From assembly GCF_000372865.1 (NCBI RefSeq), contig NZ_KB889965.1:4733786-4797785 (forward strand): a stretch of 64,000 nucleotides of DNA. Reading direction: 5' to 3'. Of the stretch, positions 27,748 to 37,572 are shown in pieces. Both the position numbers and the translations under genes were made by a program. Each line of letters opens with the position of its first letter. Within the stretch, counting starts at the first letter, position 1. A model generated the notes under the pieces. The model saw only the letters and a program-made list of their open reading frames with translations, was not told where the DNA came from and did not search any database. This stretch comes from Methylosarcina fibrata AML-C10. GTDB lineage: Bacteria; Pseudomonadota; Gammaproteobacteria; Methylococcales; Methylomonadaceae.

Positions 27748-27806
27748 ATCCAATTCATTCGATAAAAAAGTATAATATTTTGCTTATAACTATCTATCAA
27801 TTGGAT
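27748..27806. promoter_or_regulatory. Divergent azoR/lysR promoter region with inverted repeat
   Basis: The 101-bp gap between azoR and the lysR stump is AT-rich. It carries an 8-bp inverted repeat, ATCCAATT (27748-27755) and AATTGGAT (27799-27806), and a TATAAT at 27771-27776. The layout is what a LysR regulator would bind to control a divergent operon. The regulator that once did so appears to be broken. Confidence 0.4.
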
Positions 27807-27811
27807 AAATA

Positions 27812-27937
27812 ATGAAGACTTCTCCTATTACCCTCAAACAATGGCGCTCCCCGATCGTAGTAGCGAACGCCGGAGAGTACGCCCAGGCGGAGGAAATCCT
27901 GAAGAAGAGCCAATCGACGGTAACTTATGCCGTGCAA
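27812..27937 (+). pseudogene. Truncated LysR-family regulator, N-terminal helix-turn-helix only
   Basis: The first 42 codons read as a LysR N-terminus: LTLKQWR-type start, [20 protein letters not shown] with the recognition-helix pattern STVTYAVQ. Then the homology stops abruptly and the frame runs into unrelated sequence, ending at 28003. The effector-binding domain (about 250 residues) is absent, and an ABC exporter gene begins within 65 bp. It is divergent from azoR, the place expected for that operon's activator. I infer a deletion or insertion with one endpoint near 27938. Confidence 0.7.
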
Positions 27938-27999
27938 GAATACCCGCCACTTCAATCGCCGACATCGATGCGTCGGACATCCGTCTCATGGCCGCAATC

Positions 28000-28953
28000 A
28001 TGACTACTGAAAATTCCGTCCCCATTCTCTGCGTCTGCGACGTTAACAAGACCTACGCCAGTGGTTTTCAGGCGCTCAAAAAAATTAACCTGGAAATAAA
28101 ACGCGGCGAGATATTCGCCTTGCTCGGCCCCAACGGCGCGGGCAAGACGACGCTGATTAACATCATCTGCGGCATCGTCAAGGCCAGTTCCGGACGCGTC
28201 ATTGTCGACGGTCACGACACTGTGCGGGACTATCGCGCGGCGCGGGCCGCCATCGGATTAGTCCCGCAGGAACTTTACACGGACTCGTTTGAGTCGGTCT
28301 GGGCCACGATCAAATTCAGCCGGGGGCTGTTCGGTAAGGCGCCCAACGCCGCCTATCTGGAAAAAGTGCTGCACGATCTGTCCTTATGGGACAAGCGCAA
28401 TGCGAAGATCATGACGCTTTCCGGCGGCATGAAACGCCGGGTGCTGATTGCCAAGGCTCTAGCTCATGAACCGGCGATATTGTTTCTTGACGAGCCGAGC
28501 GCCGGCGTGGACGTGGAGTTACGACACGACATGTGGCGCATGGTGCGTGAGCTTCGTGCGCAGGGTACCACCGTCATACTGACCACTCATTACATTGAGG
28601 AAGCCGAAGACATGGCCGATCGCATCGGCGTCATCGCCAAAGGGGAACTGATCGTTGTTGAAGATAAAAACGTATTGATGCACAAACTCGGTAAAAAGCA
28701 GCTAACGTTGACATTACGTCAACCCTTGACCCGTATACCGGCAGAACTCAGCGTTTGGTCGTTGGCGCTTGCCGACGACGGACACGCCCTGGTGTATAGC
28801 TTCGACGCCCGGGAAGAAGAAAGCGGCATCGCTACGCTGCTGCGCTCGCTGAACGAACACGGCATCGACTTCAAAGACTTGCGTTCCAGCGAGAGTTCCC
28901 TGGAGGACATCTTTGTCAATCTGGTTCACCAGCCCAAGGAGGCACTGAAATGA
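28000..28953 (+). CDS. ABC-2-type exporter, ATP-binding subunit
   Basis: ATPase of 317 residues: Walker [15 protein letters not shown], signature [15 protein letters not shown], Walker [13 protein letters not shown] and the switch His in [16 protein letters not shown]. The C-terminal extension (about 225-317) is a regulatory domain typical of DrrA/YadG-like ABC-2 exporters. ATG 28000 has no clear ribosome site; ATG 27988 is an alternative and the frame stays open upstream into the LysR stump. The stop overlaps the start of the permease (ATGA). It likely exports a lipid, glycan or drug; the substrate is unknown. Confidence 0.93.
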   Translation: MTTENSVPILCVCDVNKTYASGFQALKKINLEIKRGEIFALLGPNGAGKTTLINIICGIVKASSGRVIVDGHDTVRDYRAARAAIGLVPQELYTDSFESVWATIKFSRGLFGKAPNAAYLEKVLHDLSLWDKRNAKIMTLSGGMKRRVLIAKALAHEPAILFLDEPSAGVDVELRHDMWRMVRELRAQGTTVILTTHYIEEAEDMADRIGVIAKGELIVVEDKNVLMHKLGKKQLTLTLRQPLTRIPAELSVWSLALADDGHALVYSFDAREEESGIATLLRSLNEHGIDFKDLRSSESSLEDIFVNLVHQPKEALK

Positions 28954-29711
28954 ACATCCATGGCATTCGCGCCATTTACCGATTCGAAATGGCGCGCACC
29001 TTTCGCACTCTATGGGAGAGTATCGCCGCACCGGTGCTGACCACCTCGCTTTACTTCATCGTATTCGGCAAAGCCATCGGCTCGCGTATGGGCGACATCG
29101 ACAGCGTCAGTTACGGCGCCTTCATCATCCCGGGGCTGGTCATGCTGAATTTGCTGAACGAAAGCATCTCCAATGCGTCTTTCGGCATTTACATGCCCAA
29201 GTGGGCGGGAACGATTTATGAGCTGCTTTCGGCACCGGTTTCGTGGGTCGAAGTGCTGATGGGTTACGTCGGAGCGGCGGCGACCAAGTCGGTGATTCTG
29301 GGTTTACTCATTCTGGGCACCGCCCGCATTTTCGTGCCCTACGAGATTGCCCATCCAGTGTGGATGATTGCCTTTCTTTTGCTCACGTCAGTGACTTTCA
29401 GTTTGTTCGGCTTTATTATCGGCCTGTGGGCCGATAATTTTCAGAAACTTCAGGTGGTGCCGATGTTGATCGTCACTCCGCTCACCTTTTTGGGCGGCGC
29501 GTTCTATTCGATCCATATGTTGCCCCCGTTATGGCAAAAGATTACCCTGTTCAATCCGGTGGTGTATCTGATTAGCGGCTTTCGCTGGAGTTTCTATGAT
29601 ATTGCCGACGTGCATATCGCCATGAGCCTTGGCATGACGATGGGCTTTCTCATCCTCTGCCTGATTTTTGTAGGATGGGCGTTTAAGACGGGGTACAGGA
29701 TTAGAAACTGA
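28950..29711 (+). CDS. ABC-2-type exporter, permease subunit
   Basis: Integral membrane protein of 253 residues with about six hydrophobic helices, similar to YadH. Conserved features include [20 protein letters not shown], the [14 protein letters not shown] coupling-helix region and [20 protein letters not shown] before the last helices. The start codon overlaps the ATPase stop by 4 bp, so the two subunits are translationally coupled. It is the last gene of the accessory block before the flagellar rod genes. Confidence 0.93.
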   Translation: MNIHGIRAIYRFEMARTFRTLWESIAAPVLTTSLYFIVFGKAIGSRMGDIDSVSYGAFIIPGLVMLNLLNESISNASFGIYMPKWAGTIYELLSAPVSWVEVLMGYVGAAATKSVILGLLILGTARIFVPYEIAHPVWMIAFLLLTSVTFSLFGFIIGLWADNFQKLQVVPMLIVTPLTFLGGAFYSIHMLPPLWQKITLFNPVVYLISGFRWSFYDIADVHIAMSLGMTMGFLILCLIFVGWAFKTGYRIRN

Positions 29712-29866
29712 TGCGGCGATCATGATCCTGATGCAAATCAATAAACAAGCGATACTTTCGTAGCCTTGACAGGGTCATCGGGATCGCATTGTACTTGCTC
29801 CCTTCTTACGGGTGGAAGTACCCGGACGTCATTTTTTCGAGATCTATGTTGAGACCTCCCGGTTCG

Positions 29867-29891
29867 GGTCCGGATTTTTACAATCCGGACC
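29867..29891. repeat. Perfect inverted repeat (hairpin)
   Basis: GGTCCGGATT (29867-29876), a five-base loop, then AATCCGGACC (29882-29891). No T-run follows on either strand, so it is not a standard intrinsic terminator. It could still end the ABC transcript by another route, or be a protein-binding site. Confidence 0.6.
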
Positions 29892-30147
29892 AAGGCAGTT
29901 GATCTTCTCATTCTGCAAACTCCATTCGCTCGCCATGGCACGCAGGCAGTCCTCTCCATACAGCGTCAAAATTCAGTCATACGCCTACCGGAAAATTTTT
30001 CTTTTACCGGCGCGGCCTTATCTTTGCTGCCGAGGGTGACAATTTTTTGCCGAATCGGGATTTTTCCACGGCCCATTTCTTGAACATAAAGGCGTCCGGA
30101 ATTTTTCATTACCGATATCCTACTGAAAAATAAAATAAAAAAATTAC

Positions 30148-30163
30148 CGGTATGGTATTTGCT
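30148..30163 (+). promoter_or_regulatory. Sigma-54 promoter of the flgB operon
   Basis: CGGTATGGTATTTGCT has GG (30149-30150) and GC (30161-30162) ten bases apart, with TTTGC at the -12 element. The -24 half is less ideal than those before fliE and flgA. It is 38 bp upstream of the flgB ATG. Confidence 0.6.
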
Positions 30164-30201
30164 TAAGTAACGGAAAAGCAGCTACGAAGTGAGGAAAAAC
30201 C

Positions 30202-30594
30202 ATGTCGGTAAATTTTGATAAAGCGCTCGGAATTCATACCCAGGCGCTCGCATTACGGGAAAGACGCAGTGAAGTTCTGGCATCCAATCTGGTAAATGCC
30301 GATACTCCCGGCTACAAAGCCCGCGATCTCGACTTTAAATCCATTTTCAAACAACACATGCCTTCGGAAGTCAATCTGGAGCGCACTCAGTCAGGCCATA
30401 TGACCCCGCCTCAACAAATTCTGGGCGCCCGGTTAATGTACCGTAATCCGAATCAGGCTTCTCTCGACGGCAACACCGTCGAAACGCATGTCGAACAAGC
30501 GAAATTTGCGGAAAATGCGGTGCAGTATCAGGTCAGCCTGAGCTTTATCAACAATAAATTGTCGGGGCTGATGACGGCTCTGAGAGGTGAATGA
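30202..30594 (+). CDS. flgB: Flagellar proximal rod protein FlgB
   Basis: FlgB forms the proximal rod next to FliE. The 130-residue length is standard. The N-terminal rod motif SNLVNADTPGYKARDLDF is complete and the C-terminal helix EQAKFAENAVQYQVSLSFIN matches the family. A GAGGA ribosome site precedes the ATG, and the gene ends in an ATGA overlap with flgC. It is the first gene of the long rod/hook operon. Confidence 0.97.
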   Translation: MSVNFDKALGIHTQALALRERRSEVLASNLVNADTPGYKARDLDFKSIFKQHMPSEVNLERTQSGHMTPPQQILGARLMYRNPNQASLDGNTVETHVEQAKFAENAVQYQVSLSFINNKLSGLMTALRGE

Positions 30595-31013
30595 TCATGT
30601 CGAGTTTTAACATTTTCGATATCGCCGGCAGCGGCATGAGCGCGCAGTCGCTGAGGCTGAATCTGGTCGCCAGCAACATCGCCAATGCCAACAGCGTCAG
30701 CAGCAGCCTGGAGACCGTTTATAAATCGCGGCAGCCGGTATTTGCCGCCGAGCTGAAGAATGCCATGGACCGGCAGAATTTGGGAAGCAACGTCAACGTA
30801 TTGGGCGTGGTCGAGAGCCAGGCGCCGACGGTGATGGAATACGCTCCCAATCATCCGATGGCCGATAAAGCCGGCTATATTTACAAACCCAACGTGAATA
30901 CGATTGAAGAAATGGCCGACATGATGTCGGCATCGCGTTCCTATCAAAACAATGTGGAAGTTTTGAACACGGCGAAGGAATTGATTCTTCAAACCTTGAG
31001 AATGGGAAAGTAG
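30591..31013 (+). CDS. flgC: Flagellar proximal rod protein FlgC
   Basis: Second proximal rod subunit, 140 residues. N-terminal IAGSGMSAQSLRLNLVASNI and NIANANSV form the rod signature. The C-terminal MADMMSASRSYQNNVEVLNT is the usual FlgC helix. ATG 30591 overlaps the flgB stop; ATG 30597 is an alternative. It is followed by flgD ten bases later. Confidence 0.97.
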   Translation: MIMSSFNIFDIAGSGMSAQSLRLNLVASNIANANSVSSSLETVYKSRQPVFAAELKNAMDRQNLGSNVNVLGVVESQAPTVMEYAPNHPMADKAGYIYKPNVNTIEEMADMMSASRSYQNNVEVLNTAKELILQTLRMGK

Positions 31014-31023
31014 AGGATTTGTC

Positions 31024-31695
31024 ATGGCTATTGGATTAGATGCAATTAGCGCGTTGGGTCTGTCGAGCACGGAAACGTCCGCTCCTAAAAAGCAATCGCT
31101 GGGGCAGGAGGAATTTCTGAAATTAATGACGACGCAACTGACGCATCAGGACCCGACCAAGCCGATGGAAAACGGCGATTTTCTTGCGCAAATGGCTCAG
31201 TTCGGAACGGTGTCGGGGATTCAGGATCTGCAGAATTTGTTTAAAAGCTTTGCTTCTTCGATCAGTTCGGACCAGGCCTTGCAGGCTTCCAGCCTGGTCG
31301 GGCGCTACGTCTCGATACCTTCGAGAGAAGGCGTGTTGCCTGCGGGCGGCGAAATCAAAGGTCAACTGGATCTGCCCGGCAATGTTTCCCGCGTGACACT
31401 GAAGATCGTCGATGCCCAGTCGGGAGAAACGGTCCGCACGCTGGATCTGGGTAGCCATTCGTCAGGCGCGGTGCCGTTTGCCTGGGACGGCTACAACGAC
31501 AATAACGTCCTCGCGCATCCGGGCGTCTATCGGCTGGAAGCGGCGGCCGACGTGAACGGTGTCAATACCGCTTTAGCCACCGAGGTTTTTTCAAAGGTGG
31601 AAAGCGTAGTTCTGGGCAACGGACAGCAGGGCGTCAGCGTCAATCTCGAAGGTCTCGGCACCATCGGCTTCAATGAAATAACACAGATTCTTTAA
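31024..31695 (+). CDS. flgD: Flagellar hook-capping scaffold FlgD
   Basis: FlgD caps the growing hook and is discarded afterwards. The 223 residues start with the secretion and assembly region (GQEEFLKLMTTQLTHQDPTK, then PMENGDFLAQMAQF). The C-terminal part has the FlgD Ig/tudor features, for example VPFAWDGYNDNNVLAHPG. It lies 10 bp after flgC and 16 bp before flgE. Confidence 0.97.
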   Translation: MAIGLDAISALGLSSTETSAPKKQSLGQEEFLKLMTTQLTHQDPTKPMENGDFLAQMAQFGTVSGIQDLQNLFKSFASSISSDQALQASSLVGRYVSIPSREGVLPAGGEIKGQLDLPGNVSRVTLKIVDAQSGETVRTLDLGSHSSGAVPFAWDGYNDNNVLAHPGVYRLEAAADVNGVNTALATEVFSKVESVVLGNGQQGVSVNLEGLGTIGFNEITQIL

Positions 31696-31711
31696 TATCG
31701 GAGGATAGAAC

Positions 31712-33010
31712 ATGTCTTTTGTTACGGCAATCAGCGGTTTGAATGCAGCGGCAACCAATCTGGCGGTGACCGGCAATAACATCGCCAACGCGAACACCAC
31801 CGGGTTCAAGCAATCCCGGGCGGAATTCGCCGACGTTTACGCCTCGTCCCTGAGCGGAGTCAGCACTACCCAGCCGGGGTCGGGGGTGCGGGTCACCAAC
31901 GTCGCCCAGCAGTTCACGCAGGGAAATATCAATGTGACCGGAAATAATCTGGATCTGGCGATCATCGGTGAAGGTTTTTTTTCTCTGGGTACTGACGCCA
32001 CTTCGGATCGTCCTTCCATTTATACGCGATCCGGCGAGTTCAAGCTGGATAAGGACGGTTATGTAGTCAACAACCAGGGCAATTTCCTGCTGACCTTCAA
32101 GCCGAACGGAACCACCGTTGAAGAAGGCTTCAGCACCGGAGTCATGCAGCCATTGCAAGTGAACGGTTTGCAGGGAGCTCCGCAAGCCACGACTTCGATC
32201 GGCATCAGTGCGAATCTCCAGTCCACGCAAACGGCTCCGGCCAATTCCCCGGTGGATCCCGCTGATCCCAATTCCTTCAATCACATGTCGTCGCTGACGG
32301 TCTACGATTCCCAGGGAAATTCCCATATCGTGGAGACTTATTATGTAACTCAGAGCCCGACGACGCCGAATACCTGGTCTGCTTACGTATTTGTCGACGA
32401 TAAGCCGATTAATCTGGACGGTTCGGTTGCACCGGAACCGCTCGATGGAACTCAGACGTCGGTGACGATGACGTTCGATACGTCAGGAAAGCTCACTTCG
32501 CCGGTTGGGCCTACCACTTACGGAGCGATTACGTCCACCGATTTGAATCCTACCTTGAATGTCGAGCCGTTGGCTTTTACTTTCGATTTTGCCAATACGA
32601 GTCAGTACAACAGCGTATTTTCGGTCAATAAGTTATCTCAAGACGGTTTTCCGACAGGCAATCTGACCGGTATCAGCATCAGTGACGACGGCATCGTCTT
32701 TGCCAATTACAGTAACGGCAATTCCGAACCGTTGGGAATGGTGGCAATTACGCGCTTCGCTAACCCCCAAGGATTGAATAAGGCAGGGGACACCACTTGG
32801 ACTCAGAGCTCGGCTTCGGGCGAATCCCTTACCGGAGAGCCCGGAAAAGGCAGTAACGGCACGGTCAAATCGGGAGCGCTGGAGGCTTCCAATGTCGACC
32901 TGTCGGAACAATTGGTCCATCTGATCATTGACCAGCAGGCATATCAGGCCAACGCCCAAACCATCAGCACGGAAAACACCATTACCCAAACCATTCTAAA
33001 CATTCGCTAG
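31712..33010 (+). CDS. flgE: Flagellar hook protein FlgE
   Basis: Structural subunit of the hook, 432 residues, close to the usual 400-430. The N-terminal axial motif (ISGLNAAATNLAVTGNNIAN, then ANTTGFKQSRAEFADV) and the C-terminal partner (EASNVDLSEQLVHLIIDQQA, then YQANAQTISTENTITQTILN) are both complete. The middle domain (about 150-330) is variable, as expected for the exposed D2 domain. Confidence 0.97.
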   Translation: MSFVTAISGLNAAATNLAVTGNNIANANTTGFKQSRAEFADVYASSLSGVSTTQPGSGVRVTNVAQQFTQGNINVTGNNLDLAIIGEGFFSLGTDATSDRPSIYTRSGEFKLDKDGYVVNNQGNFLLTFKPNGTTVEEGFSTGVMQPLQVNGLQGAPQATTSIGISANLQSTQTAPANSPVDPADPNSFNHMSSLTVYDSQGNSHIVETYYVTQSPTTPNTWSAYVFVDDKPINLDGSVAPEPLDGTQTSVTMTFDTSGKLTSPVGPTTYGAITSTDLNPTLNVEPLAFTFDFANTSQYNSVFSVNKLSQDGFPTGNLTGISISDDGIVFANYSNGNSEPLGMVAITRFANPQGLNKAGDTTWTQSSASGESLTGEPGKGSNGTVKSGALEASNVDLSEQLVHLIIDQQAYQANAQTISTENTITQTILNIR

Positions 33011-33031
33011 CCTTGAGGTAGGAGAGCCGTT

Positions 33032-33772
33032 ATGGACAAAAGCCTGTATATTGCAATGAGCGGCGCCAAACAAACGCTGCTGGCGCAAACGGCCAACGCC
33101 AATAATTTGGCGCATTCGCAGACCACCGGATTCAAAGCGGATCTGGAGCAATTTCGCAGCATGCCGGTTTTTGGTCCGGGTTTTCCTACCCGTGTCTACG
33201 CCATGACGGAAAGGCCGGGAACGAATCTGGCCGCCGGCTCCCTGCAGAGCACCGGGCGGGAACTCGACGTGGCGGTGGACGGAGAAGGCTGGTTGGTGGT
33301 TCAGGACGCGGAAGGAAAGGAAGCCTATACCCGCGCCGGCGATCTTCGAATTACCCCGGAAGGGTTATTGCAGAACGGAGCCGGCTTGCCGATTCTGGGA
33401 CAGGACGGTCCCATTGCCGTGCCGCCGTCGCAGAAACTGGAAATAGGCGGCGACGGCACGATCAGCATGGTACCCCTGGGGGCTAGGGCATCCAATATGG
33501 TTGTTCTCGATCGGATCAAATTGGTCAAGCCGGCGATGGACAACCTGGAAAAAGGCAATGACGGTCTCATGCGCATGAAAGACGGAAAGACGGCGGCGCC
33601 CAGTGCCGAAGTGACTCTTGTGCAGGGTGCGCTGGAAGGAAGCAACGTCAATGCCATCGGCGCGATGGTGGAAATGATCGAATTGGCCAAAAACTTCGAA
33701 TTGCAAACCAAAGTCATGAAGAGCGCCGATGAAAACGCCGGCGCAAGCGCCAGGCTCATGCAGATGGCATAA
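33032..33772 (+). CDS. flgF: Flagellar rod protein FlgF
   Basis: Distal part of the proximal rod, 246 residues. N-terminus [20 protein letters not shown] is the rod motif. The middle [20 protein letters not shown] and [20 protein letters not shown] are shared with FlgG. The C-terminus [20 protein letters not shown] is the second axial helix. It lies in the expected place between flgE and flgG. Confidence 0.96.
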   Translation: MDKSLYIAMSGAKQTLLAQTANANNLAHSQTTGFKADLEQFRSMPVFGPGFPTRVYAMTERPGTNLAAGSLQSTGRELDVAVDGEGWLVVQDAEGKEAYTRAGDLRITPEGLLQNGAGLPILGQDGPIAVPPSQKLEIGGDGTISMVPLGARASNMVVLDRIKLVKPAMDNLEKGNDGLMRMKDGKTAAPSAEVTLVQGALEGSNVNAIGAMVEMIELAKNFELQTKVMKSADENAGASARLMQMA

Positions 33773-33822
33773 ACCCTGCATCGGTTAGGTCGAGACAAAT
33801 TTTTGACAGCGAGGAAACTATC

Positions 33823-34611
33823 ATGACAGAACGCGCACTATCGGTCGCTCAAACCGGTCTGGAGGCCCAGCAAACCCGCATGGCGGTCATTGCCAACAAT
33901 CTGGCCAACGTCAACACCACCGGATTCAAAAAATCCCGGGCGATTTTCGAAGATCTGGTTTATCAAAATATCCGCCAGGTCGGCGCTCAATCTACGCAGA
34001 ATACGGAATTACCCTCCGGGCTGCAACTGGGCACGGGAGTCCGAACCGTCGCCACCGAAAAACTGCACACCCAGGGTAATATTCAGCAGACTGAAAATTC
34101 GCTGGATGTGGCCATAAACGGCCGGGGATTTTTACAAGTCCTGATGCCTAATGGCGACATCAATTACACTCGGGACGGTTCCTTGAAACTGGATTCAACC
34201 GGCCAGTTGGTGACTTCCGGCGGTTTGCCTCTGGAGCCGTCGATCACGATTCCCAACGATGCCATCAGCATTACCATTGGCCGCGACGGGACGGTTTCTG
34301 TTCTGCAGCCGGGCAATGCCACGCCGGTCCAGGTGGGCCAGATCGAGACGGCCGATTTCATCAATCCGACGGGCTTGGAACCGGTGGGCGAGAATCTTTA
34401 CCGGGAGTCCGTCGCCAGCGGCACGCCCGTCCTCGGAACGCCGGGGGATCAGGAATACGGACCGCTGCTGCAAGGTTCCTTGGAAACCTCCAACGTCAAC
34501 GTGGTTGAAGAACTGGTCAACATGATTGAAACGCAGCGGGCCTATGAGATGAATTCCAAGGCCATTTCAACCACAGACCAGATGCTGTCCTTCGTGACGC
34601 AACAATTGTAG
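33823..34611 (+). CDS. flgG: Flagellar distal rod protein FlgG
   Basis: Main distal rod subunit, 262 residues, the canonical length. N-terminal [20 protein letters not shown], the middle [20 protein letters not shown] and the C-terminal [20 protein letters not shown] are all intact. A gagga ribosome site precedes the ATG. FlgG polymerises through the P and L rings made by the next two genes. Confidence 0.97.
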   Translation: MTERALSVAQTGLEAQQTRMAVIANNLANVNTTGFKKSRAIFEDLVYQNIRQVGAQSTQNTELPSGLQLGTGVRTVATEKLHTQGNIQQTENSLDVAINGRGFLQVLMPNGDINYTRDGSLKLDSTGQLVTSGGLPLEPSITIPNDAISITIGRDGTVSVLQPGNATPVQVGQIETADFINPTGLEPVGENLYRESVASGTPVLGTPGDQEYGPLLQGSLETSNVNVVEELVNMIETQRAYEMNSKAISTTDQMLSFVTQQL

Positions 34612-34621
34612 GGTTAATAGC

Positions 34622-35296
34622 ATGATTTTCCCTAAGCTCGGCTTCATCGGCGCAGTGCTCGTCATGCTCGCGGCCTGTACGCCGATACCGCCCAAAGATC
34701 CGGAATTTGCTCCCGTTGCGCCCGTTAATCTGACGCCTCCGCCTCAGAGCAATGGCTCAATTTACCAGTCGGGTTACGATATGCGGTTATTCGAAGACAA
34801 CAAGGCCATGCGGGTCGGCGACGTGCTGACCATCCGGTTGCAGGAGCTAACTCAGGCACGCAAGGCGGACGATCTGAATGCGAAAAAAGATCTAGACGTC
34901 TTGCTCACGGCTCCGTGGGTGGCGGGATTCGATACGTCGGTTATTACCGGCAATGATTTGAAAACCGAATTGGCCGCCAAAAGGGACTTCAAAGGCGAGG
35001 GCGAGGCCAACCAGAGCAACAGTCTGGTAGGCGATATTTCGGTCACTGTCGTGGAAGTCTTGCCGAACGGCAACTTGAGGGTGCGCGGTGAAAAGAGAGT
35101 GACGCTGAACCAGGGGGACGAATACATTCGGTTGTCGGGTATCGTCAGAACAGTCGACATCGATCCTTCCAACACGATTTCTTCGGATAAGGTGGCCGAT
35201 GCGACCATCATGTATACCGGCAGCGGGGCCATGGCCGATGCCAGTAAGATGGGATGGCTTTCGAGGATTATCTACAGTCCCTGGTGGCCTTTCTAA
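34622..35296 (+). CDS. flgH: Flagellar L-ring lipoprotein FlgH
   Basis: FlgH forms the outer-membrane L ring that acts as a bushing for the rod. The 224 residues begin with a lipoprotein signal whose lipobox is LAAC, with the modified Cys at position 19. The mature part has the family motifs MRVGDVLTIRLQEL and GEKRVTLNQGDEYIRLSGIV. The terminus SRIIYSPWWPF ends in Phe as outer-membrane barrel proteins do. Confidence 0.97.
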   Translation: MIFPKLGFIGAVLVMLAACTPIPPKDPEFAPVAPVNLTPPPQSNGSIYQSGYDMRLFEDNKAMRVGDVLTIRLQELTQARKADDLNAKKDLDVLLTAPWVAGFDTSVITGNDLKTELAAKRDFKGEGEANQSNSLVGDISVTVVEVLPNGNLRVRGEKRVTLNQGDEYIRLSGIVRTVDIDPSNTISSDKVADATIMYTGSGAMADASKMGWLSRIIYSPWWPF

Positions 35297-35315
35297 ATTT
35301 TATGGAGGCTGAAAG

Positions 35316-36419
35316 ATGAAGTGTATGCGTAAAATGATTGTTGCTCTAGCCCTGCCGGGGCTCTTTCTTGGCAGTTTAGTCCATGCCGAACGCATCAAGG
35401 ACATCGCTTCCATCGAAGGCGTCCGCACGAACCAGTTGGTAGGCTACGGTCTGGTGGTGGGTCTGGATAAATCGGGGGATAAAAACAAGTTTACCGGTCA
35501 AACCTTGCGCAGCATGCTCGGACGTTTCGGAGTAACCTTGCCGCCGGGCATCGATCCCAAAGCCAAAAATATCGCGGCCGTGGCGATTCAGGCGGAACTT
35601 CCGGCTTTTGCCAAACCCGGTCAAACGATCGACGTTACCGTGTCTTCGATCGGCGATGCGAAAAGCCTTCGTGGCGGCACGCTGCTGATGACGCCTCTGA
35701 AAGGAGCCGACGGGCAGGTCTATGCGGTCGCACAGGGGAGCCTGGTGGTCAACGGCTTGAGCGCCTCGGGGAAGGACGGATCGAGCATTACCGTCAACAA
35801 TCCGAGCGTCGGCCGCATTCCGAACGGGGCCACCGTCGAGCGCATAGTCAATACGCCCTTTTCCGCTAATAACGAATTGATTTTCAATTTGCATACCGCC
35901 GATTTTACTACCGCCAATCGCATGGCGGAGTCGATCAACAACGAACTCGGAGCCGATACCGCAAGGCCCGTCGATGCCGCCTCGGTCAGAGTCAGAGGGC
36001 CTTCCGATCCCGGATTAAAAGTTTCGTTCGCCGCCATGATTGAAAATATTCTCGTGGCTCCCGACGAGGCGCCGGCCAAAATCATAGTCAACTCCCGTAC
36101 CGGCACGGTGGTGATCAACAGCAAGGTCAGGGTCCAGCCTGCGGCCGTGTCTCACGGCAATTTAACGGTGACGATCGACGAAAATCCGCAGGTCAGCCAG
36201 CCTTATGAATTCTCGCGGGGGCAAACGGTGGTAACGCCCCAATCCGACGTGAGTGTTAGTGAAGAAAAACAACGTATGTTTGTATTCAACGCCGGCGTTT
36301 CCCTGGATGAAATTGTCCAGGCAGTCAACCATGTAGGAGCGGCGCCCAGCGATCTGGTGGCCATCCTCGAAGCTCTTAAATCGGCCGGTGCCTTACGGGC
36401 CGAATTAATCGTCATCTAA
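35316..36419 (+). CDS. flgI: Flagellar P-ring protein FlgI
   Basis: Periplasmic P-ring subunit, 367 residues, with a cleavable signal peptide (about 1-24, ending VHAER). Mature N-terminus [20 protein letters not shown] is typical, and [20 protein letters not shown] and [20 protein letters not shown] follow in the expected order. Assembly needs FlgA, encoded at 14645-15346 on the other side of the accessory block. Confidence 0.98.
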   Translation: MKCMRKMIVALALPGLFLGSLVHAERIKDIASIEGVRTNQLVGYGLVVGLDKSGDKNKFTGQTLRSMLGRFGVTLPPGIDPKAKNIAAVAIQAELPAFAKPGQTIDVTVSSIGDAKSLRGGTLLMTPLKGADGQVYAVAQGSLVVNGLSASGKDGSSITVNNPSVGRIPNGATVERIVNTPFSANNELIFNLHTADFTTANRMAESINNELGADTARPVDAASVRVRGPSDPGLKVSFAAMIENILVAPDEAPAKIIVNSRTGTVVINSKVRVQPAAVSHGNLTVTIDENPQVSQPYEFSRGQTVVTPQSDVSVSEEKQRMFVFNAGVSLDEIVQAVNHVGAAPSDLVAILEALKSAGALRAELIVI

Positions 36420-36431
36420 ATAGGAGTTCAC

Positions 36432-37535
36432 ATGCTACCTGTCAATCATGCCGATACGTACACCAGCTTTGATGGGCTGGCCAAGTTGAAAAGCGAGGCC
36501 AGGAAAGAATCTCCCGAAGCATTAAAAGCAGCCGCCAAACAATTCGAATCGATTTTTTTGAATAACGTGCTTAAAACCATGCGGGAAGCCAAATTGGCGG
36601 ACGGCATACTGGATAACGATCAGAGCCAGTTTTATAGCGAAATGTACGATCAGCAATTGGCGCTGCATATGTCGGGATCGGTGGGGCTGGCCGATTTGGT
36701 CGTCCGGCAGATGAAGCGCGAGGGTGAGGAGTCCGACAACAACAGAAAAATGGATCTTGAGGATTATCTGAACCGTTCGTCCACGGCTTCCAAACCCGTC
36801 GCCGGGCCGCACGGAGCCGTCGATAAGGTGGCCGGCACCAAAGAAGATCTGGAACGTCGGTCGGATGATGACGGCTGGGAGATTGAAAATCGACCGGAGA
36901 ACGCCTCTCCGGCGCAGCGGCCCGAACGTCATCCCGGAATCGCCGGGAGACGAGCCGGAAACTGGGCGGATTTCGATGAAGAAAACGGCGATTTCAACCA
37001 ATTTACCGAATTCCGGTTAAAGAATGGAGCGGCCGGGCCGATACATTCTTCACAAGACTTCGTCAGAAAATTGCACCCTCTGGCAGAACAGGCAGCCAGA
37101 GAGTTGGGCGTGGCACCTAAAATGCTATTGGCGCAGGCGGCGCTGGAAACCAACTGGGGGCGTTCATTGATAAGGCACAGCGAGGGCAGCAGTTTCAATT
37201 TATTCAACATCAAAGCCGACAAAGCCTGGCAAGGAAAGAAGACTCAGGTTAGTGCGTTGGAGTTTGAACACGGCATGGCCAAAAAGGTGACTTCGCCTTT
37301 TCGATCCTACGCCTCCTTCGAGGAAAGTTTCCAGGATTATGTGAGTTTTATAAAGAGCAATCCGCGCTACGACGATGCGTTGAAGCAGGCAGGCAATCCG
37401 GAGCATTACATGCACAAACTACAGCAGGCAGGGTATGCGACCGATCCCAACTATGCGGAAAAGGTACTTAAAATTTATTACAGCAATGCCATGAACGAGT
37501 TTGAATCCGATCTCGCGATGGCAATGAATAAATGA
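36432..37535 (+). CDS. flgJ: Dual-domain rod cap and peptidoglycan hydrolase FlgJ
   Basis: FlgJ helps the rod cross the cell wall. The 367 residues divide into an N-terminal rod-capping domain (about 25-105, AAKQFESIFLNNVLKTMREA), a disordered linker and a C-terminal glucosaminidase-like domain from about residue 205. The catalytic region is visible as LAQAALETNWGRS with the essential Glu, followed by SSFNLFNIKAD and FRSYASFEESFQDYVSFI. It is the two-domain form found in beta- and gammaproteobacteria, somewhat longer than the enteric 313 because of its linker. Confidence 0.97.
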   Translation: MLPVNHADTYTSFDGLAKLKSEARKESPEALKAAAKQFESIFLNNVLKTMREAKLADGILDNDQSQFYSEMYDQQLALHMSGSVGLADLVVRQMKREGEESDNNRKMDLEDYLNRSSTASKPVAGPHGAVDKVAGTKEDLERRSDDDGWEIENRPENASPAQRPERHPGIAGRRAGNWADFDEENGDFNQFTEFRLKNGAAGPIHSSQDFVRKLHPLAEQAARELGVAPKMLLAQAALETNWGRSLIRHSEGSSFNLFNIKADKAWQGKKTQVSALEFEHGMAKKVTSPFRSYASFEESFQDYVSFIKSNPRYDDALKQAGNPEHYMHKLQQAGYATDPNYAEKVLKIYYSNAMNEFESDLAMAMNK

Positions 37536-37572
37536 TCCAGCTTATTAGTTACTTACCGAACAGGACAGCATC

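Larger units (their letters stand above)
29712..30201. other. Intergenic region before flgB
   Basis: This 490-bp region holds no supported gene. It contains a perfect 10-bp hairpin at 29867-29891 and the sigma-54 promoter of flgB at 30148-30163. It marks the junction between the accessory block and the flagellar rod/hook operon. Confidence 0.5.
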
